Source: Saprospiraceae bacterium (GTDB lineage Bacteria; Bacteroidota; Bacteroidia; Chitinophagales; Saprospiraceae). Taken from it: DNA of 64,000 nt. Where the stretch lies: assembly GCA_016714895.1 (NCBI GenBank), contig JADKBV010000004.1:620001-684000 (forward strand). Reading direction: 5' to 3'. Of this stretch, positions 55,405 through 63,209 are shown one piece after another. The notes under the pieces are model-generated. The model had not been told where the DNA came from. It searched no databases and worked only from the letters and a program-made list of their open reading frames with translations. The position numbers and the translations under genes were made by a program. Position 1 is the first letter of the stretch, and each line of letters begins with the position of its first letter.

Positions 55405-57861
55405 TTATTGTCCGGCTGCAATGATCTCTGCAAAAAGACCTGCTGCAGTTACCTCAGCACCTGCTCCCGGTCCTTTGATTACCAAAGGTCTTTCTTTGTA
55501 TCTCTCTGTTGTAAATACAATCATATTGTCACTTCCTGCCAAAGACACGAATGGACTGGTATGATCTACTTTCTGAAGAGAAATATGAATTTTGCCTTTT
55601 TCAAAAGAAGCCAAATACCGCAAATATTTGTTTTCTTTTTTAGCAGATGCAGCAAGATCGGATATAATACCTTCTTCTTTTTTTAAGCTATTAAAAAATC
55701 CATCAATATCGGGTGCAGACATACAATTAGCCGATAGGATGGGTTCAATTATGACATCTTCTTCTTCAACGTCAAATCCCCCTTCCCTCGCTAATATCAT
55801 GATTTTCCGTTTAACATCCATGCCCGACAAATCGTCACGAGGATCCGGCTCCGTATAACCCAACTCCTTTGCCTGATATACTAAATCGGTAAAAGATTGT
55901 CCCGCTTCATAAGTGTTGAAAATATAAGAAAGCGACCCTGATAAAACTCCTTCAATTTTTAACAAAGTGTCACCACTAAGGATAAGATTACGCATTGTAC
56001 TCAACACGGGTAATCCTGCACCCACATTGGTTTCAAACAACAAATGAATCATTTTATCTTTAGCAAGCCGTTTTAAAGCTTTGTATTCAGACAAAGGTGA
56101 AGATGCCGCAACTTTGTTTGGAGTACAAACAGATATATTTCCCGCCAGGATAATATGATAAAAAGATGGAATGTATTTGCTGGCTGTATTATCAATAAAA
56201 ATCGAATTTGGCAGGTTTTTTTGCTTCATTTCCTGAATAAAAACATCCATATCTGTATCTGAACCGTTTTTTTCCAACATATGCTGCCAATTGCTGATAT
56301 TTATCCCGTTTTCATCCAAAAACATATTTTTTGAATTGGCCAAACCTGCTACAATAATGTCCAAATGTAATTCGTCGTGTAAAAATTTTTTTTGTTGTTC
56401 GATTTGTTTCAATAATGTACTTCCTATTAGTCCCGTTCCCACAATAAAGAGGTGAACGCGCTTTTCATCCGACAGGAAAAACGAATCGTGAATAGCATTC
56501 AGGGTTTTGATTTCATCTTTTTTGTGTACAACAAAAGAGATATTCAGCTCAGAACTTCCCTGAGCAATCGCCATAACATTGATACCGTTTTTTCCTAAAG
56601 CATTAAATAGTTTTCCGGAAATCCCGGGAACATGTCGCATTTGTTCTCCGATGACAGCCACAACACATAAATCAGATTCGGCATTTACGGGAATGATACT
56701 CCCATCCAATATTTCTTTGACGAACTCTTCCTGAATGGCTTGACGAGCTTTATAATGATCTTTTGACTCAACAGCTAAACTTATGGAATATTCTGATGAT
56801 GCCTGAGTGATCAGGATAATATTGACTTTTTCTCTGCCAAGTACGGAAAACAGACGTGCTGCAATCCCTGGAATTCCCATCAATCCACTACCTTGCAGGT
56901 TTATCAGGGAGATATTATTCAAAGAGCTGATCCCTTTAATCGGTGATTTTTCTGAAGAGATTACATTTTTTGTGATGAGCGTTCCGACAAAAGAAGGATT
57001 GAATGTATTTTTAATACGGATCGGAACAGACTGCTGACATGCAGGAAGAATGGTTGGTGGATAGATCACTTTGGCCCCAAAATGCGACATTTCCATTGCT
57101 TCGGCATACGACAAATGATGCAGAGTAAATGCTTTTTTTACCTTTCTCGGATCGGCAGTAAGCACACCATTCACATCGGTCCATATTTCTAATTCTTCAG
57201 CATCCAAAGCTGCTGCAAATATGGAGGCAGTATAATCAGAACCCCCCCGTCCCAAAGTAGTCGTTAGACCATGTTCATCCGAGCCGATAAATCCGGTTAT
57301 AACCGGAATTTTACCGTTCAGATCGGTAATATAATTTCTGATTTGTTTGTTTGTTTTTTCAAATATTACCTTTGCTTGTCCAAAATCACTATTGGTCGTG
57401 ATAAGATTCCGTGCATCAGTAAAAACCGAAGGAATTCCTTCTGCTGAAAAGGCAGCGGCAATAATGGCATTGGCATTTCTTTCACCAAAACTCAACACCA
57501 GATCAGAAGTACGGGTAGAAACCTCCCGAATCAAAAATATTCCGTGAAGGAGGTCTTGTAATGTTTCATGATTCACACGGATTATTTCTTTTATCATACT
57601 TGAGTTTGCCTCTCCGAATAACTCACTTATGGTCACATCATGCCTGTTTTTATAATCTTCAAACAGCTGTAGATAAGAAATGTCCCCTTCTGAGGCTTTG
57701 TTACAGAGATCCAGCAAAACATCAGTGATACCGCCGAATGCCGAAAAAACGAGCACCAACCCCTTTCTATCTGAATAATATTTTTTCAGAATGTTTATGA
57801 TATGTTTAATCCTTTCAGGACTTCCTACAGAAGAACCACCAAACTTTAAAACGCAATACAT
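55405..57861 (-). CDS. thrA: Bifunctional aspartate kinase / homoserine dehydrogenase
   Basis: An 818 aa fusion catalysing the first and third steps of threonine/methionine synthesis. Aspartokinase domain about 1-295 (KFGGSSVGSPERI, GRGGSDYTAS), two ACT regulatory domains about 310-460 (VNIILITQASSEYSISLAV, INVMAIAQGSSELNISFVV), and homoserine dehydrogenase about 465-818 (FIVGTGLIGSTLLKQI Rossmann, VLSGSLSYIFNTYE, EPDPRDDLSGMDVKRK). ACT domains predict feedback by threonine. First gene of thrABC. Unlike the his operon there is no leader peptide rich in Thr/Ile codons upstream, so the control is likely enzymatic rather than by attenuation. Confidence 0.97.
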   Translation of the reverse strand: MYCVLKFGGSSVGSPERIKHIINILKKYYSDRKGLVLVFSAFGGITDVLLDLCNKASEGDISYLQLFEDYKNRHDVTISELFGEANSSMIKEIIRVNHETLQDLLHGIFLIREVSTRTSDLVLSFGERNANAIIAAAFSAEGIPSVFTDARNLITTNSDFGQAKVIFEKTNKQIRNYITDLNGKIPVITGFIGSDEHGLTTTLGRGGSDYTASIFAAALDAEELEIWTDVNGVLTADPRKVKKAFTLHHLSYAEAMEMSHFGAKVIYPPTILPACQQSVPIRIKNTFNPSFVGTLITKNVISSEKSPIKGISSLNNISLINLQGSGLMGIPGIAARLFSVLGREKVNIILITQASSEYSISLAVESKDHYKARQAIQEEFVKEILDGSIIPVNAESDLCVVAVIGEQMRHVPGISGKLFNALGKNGINVMAIAQGSSELNISFVVHKKDEIKTLNAIHDSFFLSDEKRVHLFIVGTGLIGSTLLKQIEQQKKFLHDELHLDIIVAGLANSKNMFLDENGINISNWQHMLEKNGSDTDMDVFIQEMKQKNLPNSIFIDNTASKYIPSFYHIILAGNISVCTPNKVAASSPLSEYKALKRLAKDKMIHLLFETNVGAGLPVLSTMRNLILSGDTLLKIEGVLSGSLSYIFNTYEAGQSFTDLVYQAKELGYTEPDPRDDLSGMDVKRKIMILAREGGFDVEEEDVIIEPILSANCMSAPDIDGFFNSLKKEEGIISDLAASAKKENKYLRYLASFEKGKIHISLQKVDHTSPFVSLAGSDNMIVFTTERYKERPLVIKGPGAGAEVTAAGLFAEIIAAGQ

Positions 57862-57889
57862 TATAAATATTCCTTATCTTTTAAAGCCA

Positions 57890-57897
57890 CAAAATTA
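57890..57897 (-). promoter_or_regulatory. -7 box for thrABC
   Basis: TAATTTTG on the minus strand matches TAnnTTTG, 29 bases before the thrA ATG. No TTG at -33. Confidence 0.45.
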
Positions 57898-58010
57898 GCA
57901 ATTTATTTGATTTTTGTGGAAAAACGGGGCGTTTCTGTTAAAAAAGGAGATATTCAGACGGATAAAGTTAAAATTACGTTATAAAATATTCATAAACGTA
58001 CCTTTTTTTT

Positions 58011-58018
58011 TACATTTG
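58011..58018 (+). promoter_or_regulatory. -7 box for the prolyl isomerase gene
   Basis: TACATTTG, following a T8 run, 26 bases before the ATG at 58044. Confidence 0.5.
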
Positions 58019-58043
58019 CGTCTCGGTACAAAAAATAATCAAT

Positions 58044-59075
58044 ATGTATAGAAAATTTTTATTTGCTGTGATAGGACTGGGTCTGTCATTAGCAGTAAGT
58101 GCACAAAAAAATAATAAAAAAAATATGGAATTTTTAAAAACACAGCCTGACGGTATTTATGCCGTTTTCGAAACCAATAAAGGCGATATTTACACCGTTT
58201 TGGAACATGTAAAAACTCCTTTGACCGTAGCCAATTTTGTAGGACTTGCCGAAGGTAAAATAGCCAACAAAGCAAAAGGAGATGGATTACCTTTTTATGA
58301 TGGTCTGAAGTTTCACAGAGTCATCAAAGATTTTATGATTCAGGGAGGATGTCCTCAGGGAACAGGTACCGGAGATCCGGGTTATAAGTTTGATGATGAA
58401 TTCGATTCAAGTCTGAAACATACCGGTCCGGGAATCCTCAGTATGGCCAATTCAGGACCTGCCACCAATGGTTCTCAGTTTTTTATCACCCATGTCGCAA
58501 CTCCTTGGCTTGACGGAAAACACACCGTTTTCGGACACGTTGTACAAGGACAGGATATCGTGGATGCCATTGCACAAAACGATACCATTAAAAAGCTGAC
58601 CATTCTCAGAAAAGGAAAGGAAGCTGAGGCATTTGATGCTGCCAAAACATTTGAAGAGGCAAAAGCCACTGCTGCTAAGAAAAAAATGGAGCAGGAAGCA
58701 GCCATGGCTGCAGCTGCGGAAGCAATCAAAAAACAATTTACCAACGAAACAGCAAGTGGATTAAAGTATGTAGTTTTGCAGGAAGGAACCGGAAACAAAC
58801 CGACATCTACCAGCAATGTCAAAGTGCATTATACCGGGTCTTTTCTGGATGGAAATATTTTTGACAGCAGTGTTCAGAGAGGACAGCCGATTGATTTCGG
58901 TTTGAATCAGGTCATCCCGGGTTGGACGGAAGGTGTTCAGCTGATGAAAGAAGGAGCCAAATATAAATTTTACATTCCTTATCAATTGGCTTATGGCGAA
59001 AGAGGTTATCCGGGAGCCATTCCGCCAAAAAGTGATTTGATCTTTGAAGTGGAATTGATTAAGATCAATAATTAA
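58044..59075 (+). CDS. Exported peptidyl-prolyl isomerase: cyclophilin-FKBP fusion
   Basis: A 343 aa protein joining two unrelated isomerase folds. Signal peptide MYRKFLFAVIGLGLSLAVSAQ, then a cyclophilin domain (about 32-185): FHRVIKDFMIQGGCPQGTGTG, LSMANSGPATNGSQFFI, LDGKHTVFGHVVQG. An Ala/Lys/Glu helix (about 195-230) links it to an FKBP domain (about 235-343): VKVHYTGSFLDGNIFDSS, IPGWTEGVQLMKEGAKYKFYIP, ERGYPGAIPPKSDLIFEVEL. Both domains retain their signature residues, so both are probably active as periplasmic folding catalysts. Monocistronic, with its own -7 box and terminator. Confidence 0.93.
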   Translation: MYRKFLFAVIGLGLSLAVSAQKNNKKNMEFLKTQPDGIYAVFETNKGDIYTVLEHVKTPLTVANFVGLAEGKIANKAKGDGLPFYDGLKFHRVIKDFMIQGGCPQGTGTGDPGYKFDDEFDSSLKHTGPGILSMANSGPATNGSQFFITHVATPWLDGKHTVFGHVVQGQDIVDAIAQNDTIKKLTILRKGKEAEAFDAAKTFEEAKATAAKKKMEQEAAMAAAAEAIKKQFTNETASGLKYVVLQEGTGNKPTSTSNVKVHYTGSFLDGNIFDSSVQRGQPIDFGLNQVIPGWTEGVQLMKEGAKYKFYIPYQLAYGERGYPGAIPPKSDLIFEVELIKINN

Positions 59076-59090
59076 AAAGAAATAAACAGA

Positions 59091-59124
59091 ACAAAAGCCT
59101 TCACCTGATAGTGAGGGCTTTTGT
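59091..59124 (+). terminator. Terminator after the prolyl isomerase gene
   Basis: ACAAAAGCCTTCAC and GTGAGGGCTTTTGT form a 14-bp stem (one T-G) with a 6-base loop; 15 bases past the stop. Confidence 0.8.
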
Positions 59125-59162
59125 GTTTTATATCATAATGTTTTCTTAAATAGATTTTTTAC

Positions 59163-59186
59163 ATGCAAATATTTCTAAATTTGCAT
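59163..59186 (+). promoter_or_regulatory. Promoter of the two-component genes with overlapping inverted repeat
   Basis: TAAATTTG (59176-59183) matches the -7 consensus, 15 bases before the ATG. It overlaps a perfect inverted repeat ATGCAAAT (59163-59170) / ATTTGCAT (59179-59186). A symmetrical site over the -7 box is the position of an autoregulatory operator, which is inference. Confidence 0.45.
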
Positions 59187-59198
59187 TGATTACAGACA

Positions 59199-60635
59199 AT
59201 GAGCAAAAAAGTTATATTAACCATCATCGTCATCATGTCCATGTCATTGATTGTCGTGGGGGTCATTCAGTTTTTCTGGATCAAACATTCAGTGGATCTG
59301 GAAGAAAAAAACTTTGATGATAAAGTTATTTTTGCTTTAAATAATGTAAAAGAAAGATTGGTAGCCGATGCACAGGAAAGGCTGCAAAGAGGCGTCGAAG
59401 AAATAAAGTTTCAAAACTCTATTGTTGATAAACTAAAACAGGAAATCATCACAGGGGACAAATCTTCATGGCCGCAAAATCACAGAAACCTTGATGCGGG
59501 TTCACTCTACTTCCTTTTTAATGCAGATCATTTTCTCGAAACGATCGATAAAGACAAACTGGACAAATACATCAAAAAGGAACTCAAAGAACAAAATATC
59601 AATATCCGTTATGAATACGGTGTTTATGCTAATTCAATCAAAGACTATATCATCATCAATGGAAATTATGTAGCTGCAGCTGTCGGTGATACTACTAAAT
59701 CAAGTAATGTTGCTGCCATCAACCCGCTCAATCTGGCAGAGTATAAAATGCCGCTTTTTTCCAATGAAATTTCTGAGCCGGGACACCTGAACCTGAATTT
59801 TCCCGGGAAAACCAAGTTTTTGTGGTCGAGCTTTATCCCGATACTGCTCACTTCTTCTTTTTTTACAGGCTTGATTTTATTCTGTTTTTCTTATACCATT
59901 TATATCATTTTCAGACAAAAGAAGGTATCGGAAATGAAAACTGATTTTATCAACAATATGACTCACGAGTTTAAAACTCCGATTGCTACCATTTCCCTGG
60001 CATCAGACTCTATCCTCAGTCCTTCTATCCTTGAGAATACCGACAAAATCCGCAGATTTATCGGAATCATAAAACAGGAAAACGCCAGAATGTTGGGTCA
60101 GGTTGAAAAGGTCCTGCAAATGGCACAGATTGAAAAAAATGATCTGAACCTGAAAATTGGCGTTTTAAATATTCATGAACTTATCGAAGATGCCATGGTC
60201 AATGCTGAATTGAAAATTCAGGCGAAAGGAGGGTCTGTAACGCCGGTCCTTGACGCTGCAAATCCCGTCATAGAAGGTGATGCTACCCATATCGCCAATA
60301 TGATCAATAATTTATTGGACAATGCTGAAAAATATACACCGGATAAACCTCAAATCACCATCCAAACCAAAAGTCTTAAAAAAGGTATAGAAATCTCTAT
60401 CATTGACAATGGAATCGGAATGACAAAAGATGCACAAAAAATGATTTTTGAAAAGTTCTACAGAGTTCATACCGGAAATCTGCACGATGTGAAAGGTTTC
60501 GGCCTCGGATTGAGTTATGTTAAAGCGATGACCGAGGCTCACGGAGGCAAAGTCACCGTACAAAGTGAACCGGGGAAGGGAAGTAATTTTACGATTTTTT
60601 TACCATACAAGGTTGTTAATCAAAATAAAGCATAA
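59199..60635 (+). CDS. Sensor histidine kinase
   Basis: A 478 aa two-component sensor. Two transmembrane helices (about 4-28 and 206-238) bracket an approximately 180-residue periplasmic domain. There is no obvious HAMP; the dimerisation helix begins directly (KVSEMKTDFINNMTHEFKTPIA) with the phospho-acceptor His256. The HATPase domain (about 360-478) has the N box NMINNLLDNAEKYT, G1 DNGIGM and G2 GFGLGLSYVKAM. Cognate response regulator follows 33 bp downstream. The signal is unknown. Confidence 0.94.
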   Translation: MSKKVILTIIVIMSMSLIVVGVIQFFWIKHSVDLEEKNFDDKVIFALNNVKERLVADAQERLQRGVEEIKFQNSIVDKLKQEIITGDKSSWPQNHRNLDAGSLYFLFNADHFLETIDKDKLDKYIKKELKEQNINIRYEYGVYANSIKDYIIINGNYVAAAVGDTTKSSNVAAINPLNLAEYKMPLFSNEISEPGHLNLNFPGKTKFLWSSFIPILLTSSFFTGLILFCFSYTIYIIFRQKKVSEMKTDFINNMTHEFKTPIATISLASDSILSPSILENTDKIRRFIGIIKQENARMLGQVEKVLQMAQIEKNDLNLKIGVLNIHELIEDAMVNAELKIQAKGGSVTPVLDAANPVIEGDATHIANMINNLLDNAEKYTPDKPQITIQTKSLKKGIEISIIDNGIGMTKDAQKMIFEKFYRVHTGNLHDVKGFGLGLSYVKAMTEAHGGKVTVQSEPGKGSNFTIFLPYKVVNQNKA

Positions 60636-60667
60636 TTTTACCACTCAAATTAAAAAAATAATTCACA

Positions 60668-61366
60668 ATGGATAAACACATTTTACTGGTTGAAGACGAT
60701 CAGAATTTTGGCGATGTACTTCGTTCCTACCTCGAGATGAATGATTATCAGGTTACCCTGGCAACAGACGGCGAAGCGGGTCTTCAAACCTTCAAAGGAG
60801 GAAGTTTTGATTTGTGTATTTTTGATGTAATGATGCCAAAAAAAGACGGTTTCACCCTGGCAACAGAAGTAAAAGCCATCAAACATGATACGCCCATTAT
60901 CTTTTTGACAGCCAAAACGCTGAAAGAAGATGTATTGGAAGGTTTTAAACTCGGAGCGGATGATTATATCACTAAACCATTTAATTCCGAAGAGTTACTA
61001 TATCGTGTCAAAGCCGTTTTGAGAAGAAATGAAAAACCTGAAGTAGCCCTTGAGGAAAGAAGAGAATTTATCATCAGTGACTATCATTTTGATTATGCTT
61101 TGCGGGTATTGACCTATACGAAAGATGGTTCCACGGAAAAACTTTCTCCTAAAGAAGCACAGCTGCTTCGTCTGTTTTGTTTCAGAATGAATGATGTATT
61201 ACAACGTTCAGAGGCCCTGACCAAAATCTGGAATGATGATAATTATTTTACAGCACGAAGTATGGATGTTTTTATCACTAAAATCAGGAAATACCTGAGC
61301 AAAGACCCTAAAATTGAGATTGAAAACATTCATGGAAACGGATTCAGAATGTTTTTAAAACAGTAA
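60668..61366 (+). CDS. OmpR-family response regulator
   Basis: A 232 aa regulator. The receiver domain (about 1-120) has acidic pocket EDD, phospho-acceptor Asp53 in CIFDVMMPKKDG, the Thr in FLTAKT and Lys in TKPFNSEELL. The C-terminal winged-helix domain (about 135-230) ends with SMDVFITKIRKYLSKDP...NIHGNGFRM, characteristic of OmpR/PhoB DNA-binding domains. Paired with the upstream kinase. Target genes not evident; the palindrome at 59163 is one candidate. Confidence 0.95.
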   Translation: MDKHILLVEDDQNFGDVLRSYLEMNDYQVTLATDGEAGLQTFKGGSFDLCIFDVMMPKKDGFTLATEVKAIKHDTPIIFLTAKTLKEDVLEGFKLGADDYITKPFNSEELLYRVKAVLRRNEKPEVALEERREFIISDYHFDYALRVLTYTKDGSTEKLSPKEAQLLRLFCFRMNDVLQRSEALTKIWNDDNYFTARSMDVFITKIRKYLSKDPKIEIENIHGNGFRMFLKQ

Positions 61367-61378
61367 TAAAAAGGCAGT

Positions 61379-61699
61379 TTGAGCAATAAAATTATATACA
61401 ATGTGACCGTTAAAATTGACGGGAAGGTTCATGATGAATGGGTTCGTTGGATGAAGGATATTCACATTCCGGATGTAATGAAAACAGGTTGTTTTTTGTC
61501 TTACAGGTTTACTAAAATTGTCGAAGAACCTGATGAACATGGTGTAGGTTATGCGATACAGTATGTTGCTGAAAACAAAAATAAGTTTGAGCTTTACCAA
61601 AAACAATTTGCAGGAGCATTGCAGCAGGAACACGCCAATAAATATCAGAATCGGTATGCTGCTTTCCGGACATTATTAGAAATTATTGACGAAGTATAA
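61379..61699 (+). CDS. DUF4286 family protein
   Basis: A 106 aa protein with the typical DUF4286 start (KIIYNVTVKIDGKVHDEWVRWMKDIHIPDVMKTGCF) and FELYQKQFAGALQQEHANKYQNRYAAFRTLL; a ferredoxin-like fold is expected and function is unknown. The only workable start is a TTG at 61379, 13 bases after the response regulator's stop, as no ATG occurs in the first 15 codons. Likely cotranscribed with the two-component pair. Confidence 0.82.
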   Translation: MSNKIIYNVTVKIDGKVHDEWVRWMKDIHIPDVMKTGCFLSYRFTKIVEEPDEHGVGYAIQYVAENKNKFELYQKQFAGALQQEHANKYQNRYAAFRTLLEIIDEV

Positions 61700-61755
61700 A
61701 CCTTACAATGTCAGGACTGTTACAATAAGCCTTAATATCATTCTTTAAAAATGTG

Positions 61756-61763
61756 TATCTTTG
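61756..61763 (+). promoter_or_regulatory. -7 box for panD
   Basis: TATCTTTG matches TAnnTTTG, 18 bases before the ATG at 61782. It overlaps an in-frame TTG (61761) that would otherwise be taken as the start. Confidence 0.5.
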
Positions 61764-61781
61764 CACGTCAAAACAGAGAAA

Positions 61782-62129
61782 ATGTTTCTTCATATTCATA
61801 AATCAAAAATTCACCGGGCAACCATAACAGAAGCCAACCTGAACTACGTAGGTTCTATCACCATTGATGAAGACCTTATGGAGGCGGCCAATCTTCTGGA
61901 GGGTGAAAAGGTTCAGATTGTCAATAACAATAACGGTGAAAGAATAGAAACCTATGTCATCAAAGGTGAAAGAGGTTCAGGAAAAATATGTCTGAATGGT
62001 GCAGCAGCCAGAAAAGCAGAAGTCGGAGATATTGTAATCATCATATCCTATGCCCTGATGACTGTTGAGGAGGCTAAAACCTATAAAGCAGTCACCGTTT
62101 TTCCTAACGCTGAGAATAAACTGGTGTAA
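61782..62129 (+). CDS. panD: Aspartate 1-decarboxylase precursor
   Basis: Makes beta-alanine for pantothenate/CoA. The proenzyme self-cleaves between Gly24 and Ser25 (NYVGSITID) to create the pyruvoyl cofactor on Ser25. RATITEANLNY and NGAAARKAEVGDIVIIISYA are family blocks. The 115 aa length is standard when the ATG at 61782 is used; this also agrees with the promoter. panB and panC are not seen nearby. Confidence 0.96.
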   Translation: MFLHIHKSKIHRATITEANLNYVGSITIDEDLMEAANLLEGEKVQIVNNNNGERIETYVIKGERGSGKICLNGAAARKAEVGDIVIIISYALMTVEEAKTYKAVTVFPNAENKLV

Positions 62130-62135
62130 TTTTTC

Positions 62136-63209
62136 ATGTCCAATGTTGTATCAAAATCTGTAAAAGCGTCCCTTTTTTTTGGAATAGGTTTTTTTATTTT
62201 TTATCTGGTATACAACAGACAAAATAAAGCATATCAGGAGGAGTGTTTATTTAAAAATATACCGGAAGGAGAATGCAGTCTGATAGGCAAGGTTATATCG
62301 GATATGCAGAGTGCCGATTACCGGTGGATCAGTTTGGTGCTTTTTCTTTTTCTCATGTCCAATGTTTTCAGAACCATCCGTTGGAGAATGATGTTTGAAG
62401 GTCTGGGTTATAAACCGGGATATGTCAATCTATTTGGTACTATCATGATAAATTATCTGGCAAATCTCGGAATTCCGAGATCGGGTGAAATCATCAGAGC
62501 AGGACTCATAACGAGTTATGAAGATATACCTGTTGAAAAAGTACTGGGCACCATTTTTACCGACAGAATTTTTGATGTTTTTTGTTTAACTATCGTTCTG
62601 GTTCTGACCTTAATTTTCGGTGGAAGTGATTTTTACAATTATTTGAATGTAAATATCGATCTGGGACAAAAATTAATGATTTTTACAGAATATCCGTTTG
62701 TATGGTCTGCAATAGCATTGGCAGGAGCGGGTTTTTTTATTTGGCTTTTTTCATACAGAAAAAGATTGTTACAAACTTCTTTAGGACAAAGAATATGGCA
62801 CAGGGTAAAAGGGTTTCTTGATGGAGCCAACAGTGTAAAAACAGTTTCCAGTGTACCACTATTTTTATTTTACACAGTGGCGATTTGGGTTATGTACTTT
62901 CTGATGATGTACATAAGCTTTTTTTCTTTCGAAGCTACCGCACATTTGGGACCAGTGGAAGGGTTGGTCGTTTTTGCTTTCGGAAGTCTGGGGATATTGT
63001 TTCCGTCTCCCGGAGGAATGGGAAGTTACCATATGTTGGTTGGAGAAGGTTTGTCCATGTATGGTATAACCGGTGCTGATGGCTTTTCATTTGCCAACAT
63101 TGTATTTTTTTCTGTTTCAGTCGGAATCAATGTTGTTTTAGGACTGTTTTTTCTAATCATCTTGCCCATAATAAACGGTAAGAACAAAAATCAACCAACT
63201 CATGGTTAA
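62136..63209 (+). CDS. Flippase-like integral membrane protein (LPG synthase TM region / UPF0104 family)
   Basis: A 357 aa polytopic protein with about eight membrane segments (first about 10-28, last about 325-350). The LFGTIMINYLANLGIPRSGEIIRAGLITSYEDIPVEKVLGTIFTDR region is the family core (N-L-G-I-PRxGE and R motifs), and FGSLGILFPSPGGMGSYHMLVGEGL is the second. Members resemble the membrane part of lysylphosphatidylglycerol synthase without the catalytic domain. Function unknown; envelope lipid handling is plausible. Starts seven bases after panD and overlaps the next gene by 8 bp. Confidence 0.85.
   Translation: MSNVVSKSVKASLFFGIGFFIFYLVYNRQNKAYQEECLFKNIPEGECSLIGKVISDMQSADYRWISLVLFLFLMSNVFRTIRWRMMFEGLGYKPGYVNLFGTIMINYLANLGIPRSGEIIRAGLITSYEDIPVEKVLGTIFTDRIFDVFCLTIVLVLTLIFGGSDFYNYLNVNIDLGQKLMIFTEYPFVWSAIALAGAGFFIWLFSYRKRLLQTSLGQRIWHRVKGFLDGANSVKTVSSVPLFLFYTVAIWVMYFLMMYISFFSFEATAHLGPVEGLVVFAFGSLGILFPSPGGMGSYHMLVGEGLSMYGITGADGFSFANIVFFSVSVGINVVLGLFFLIILPIINGKNKNQPTHG

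Noticed and set aside
57862..58043. A threonine/isoleucine attenuator upstream of thrA by analogy to hisL
   Set aside because: No Thr/Ile-rich leader frame or terminator is present in the 182-base divergent region.
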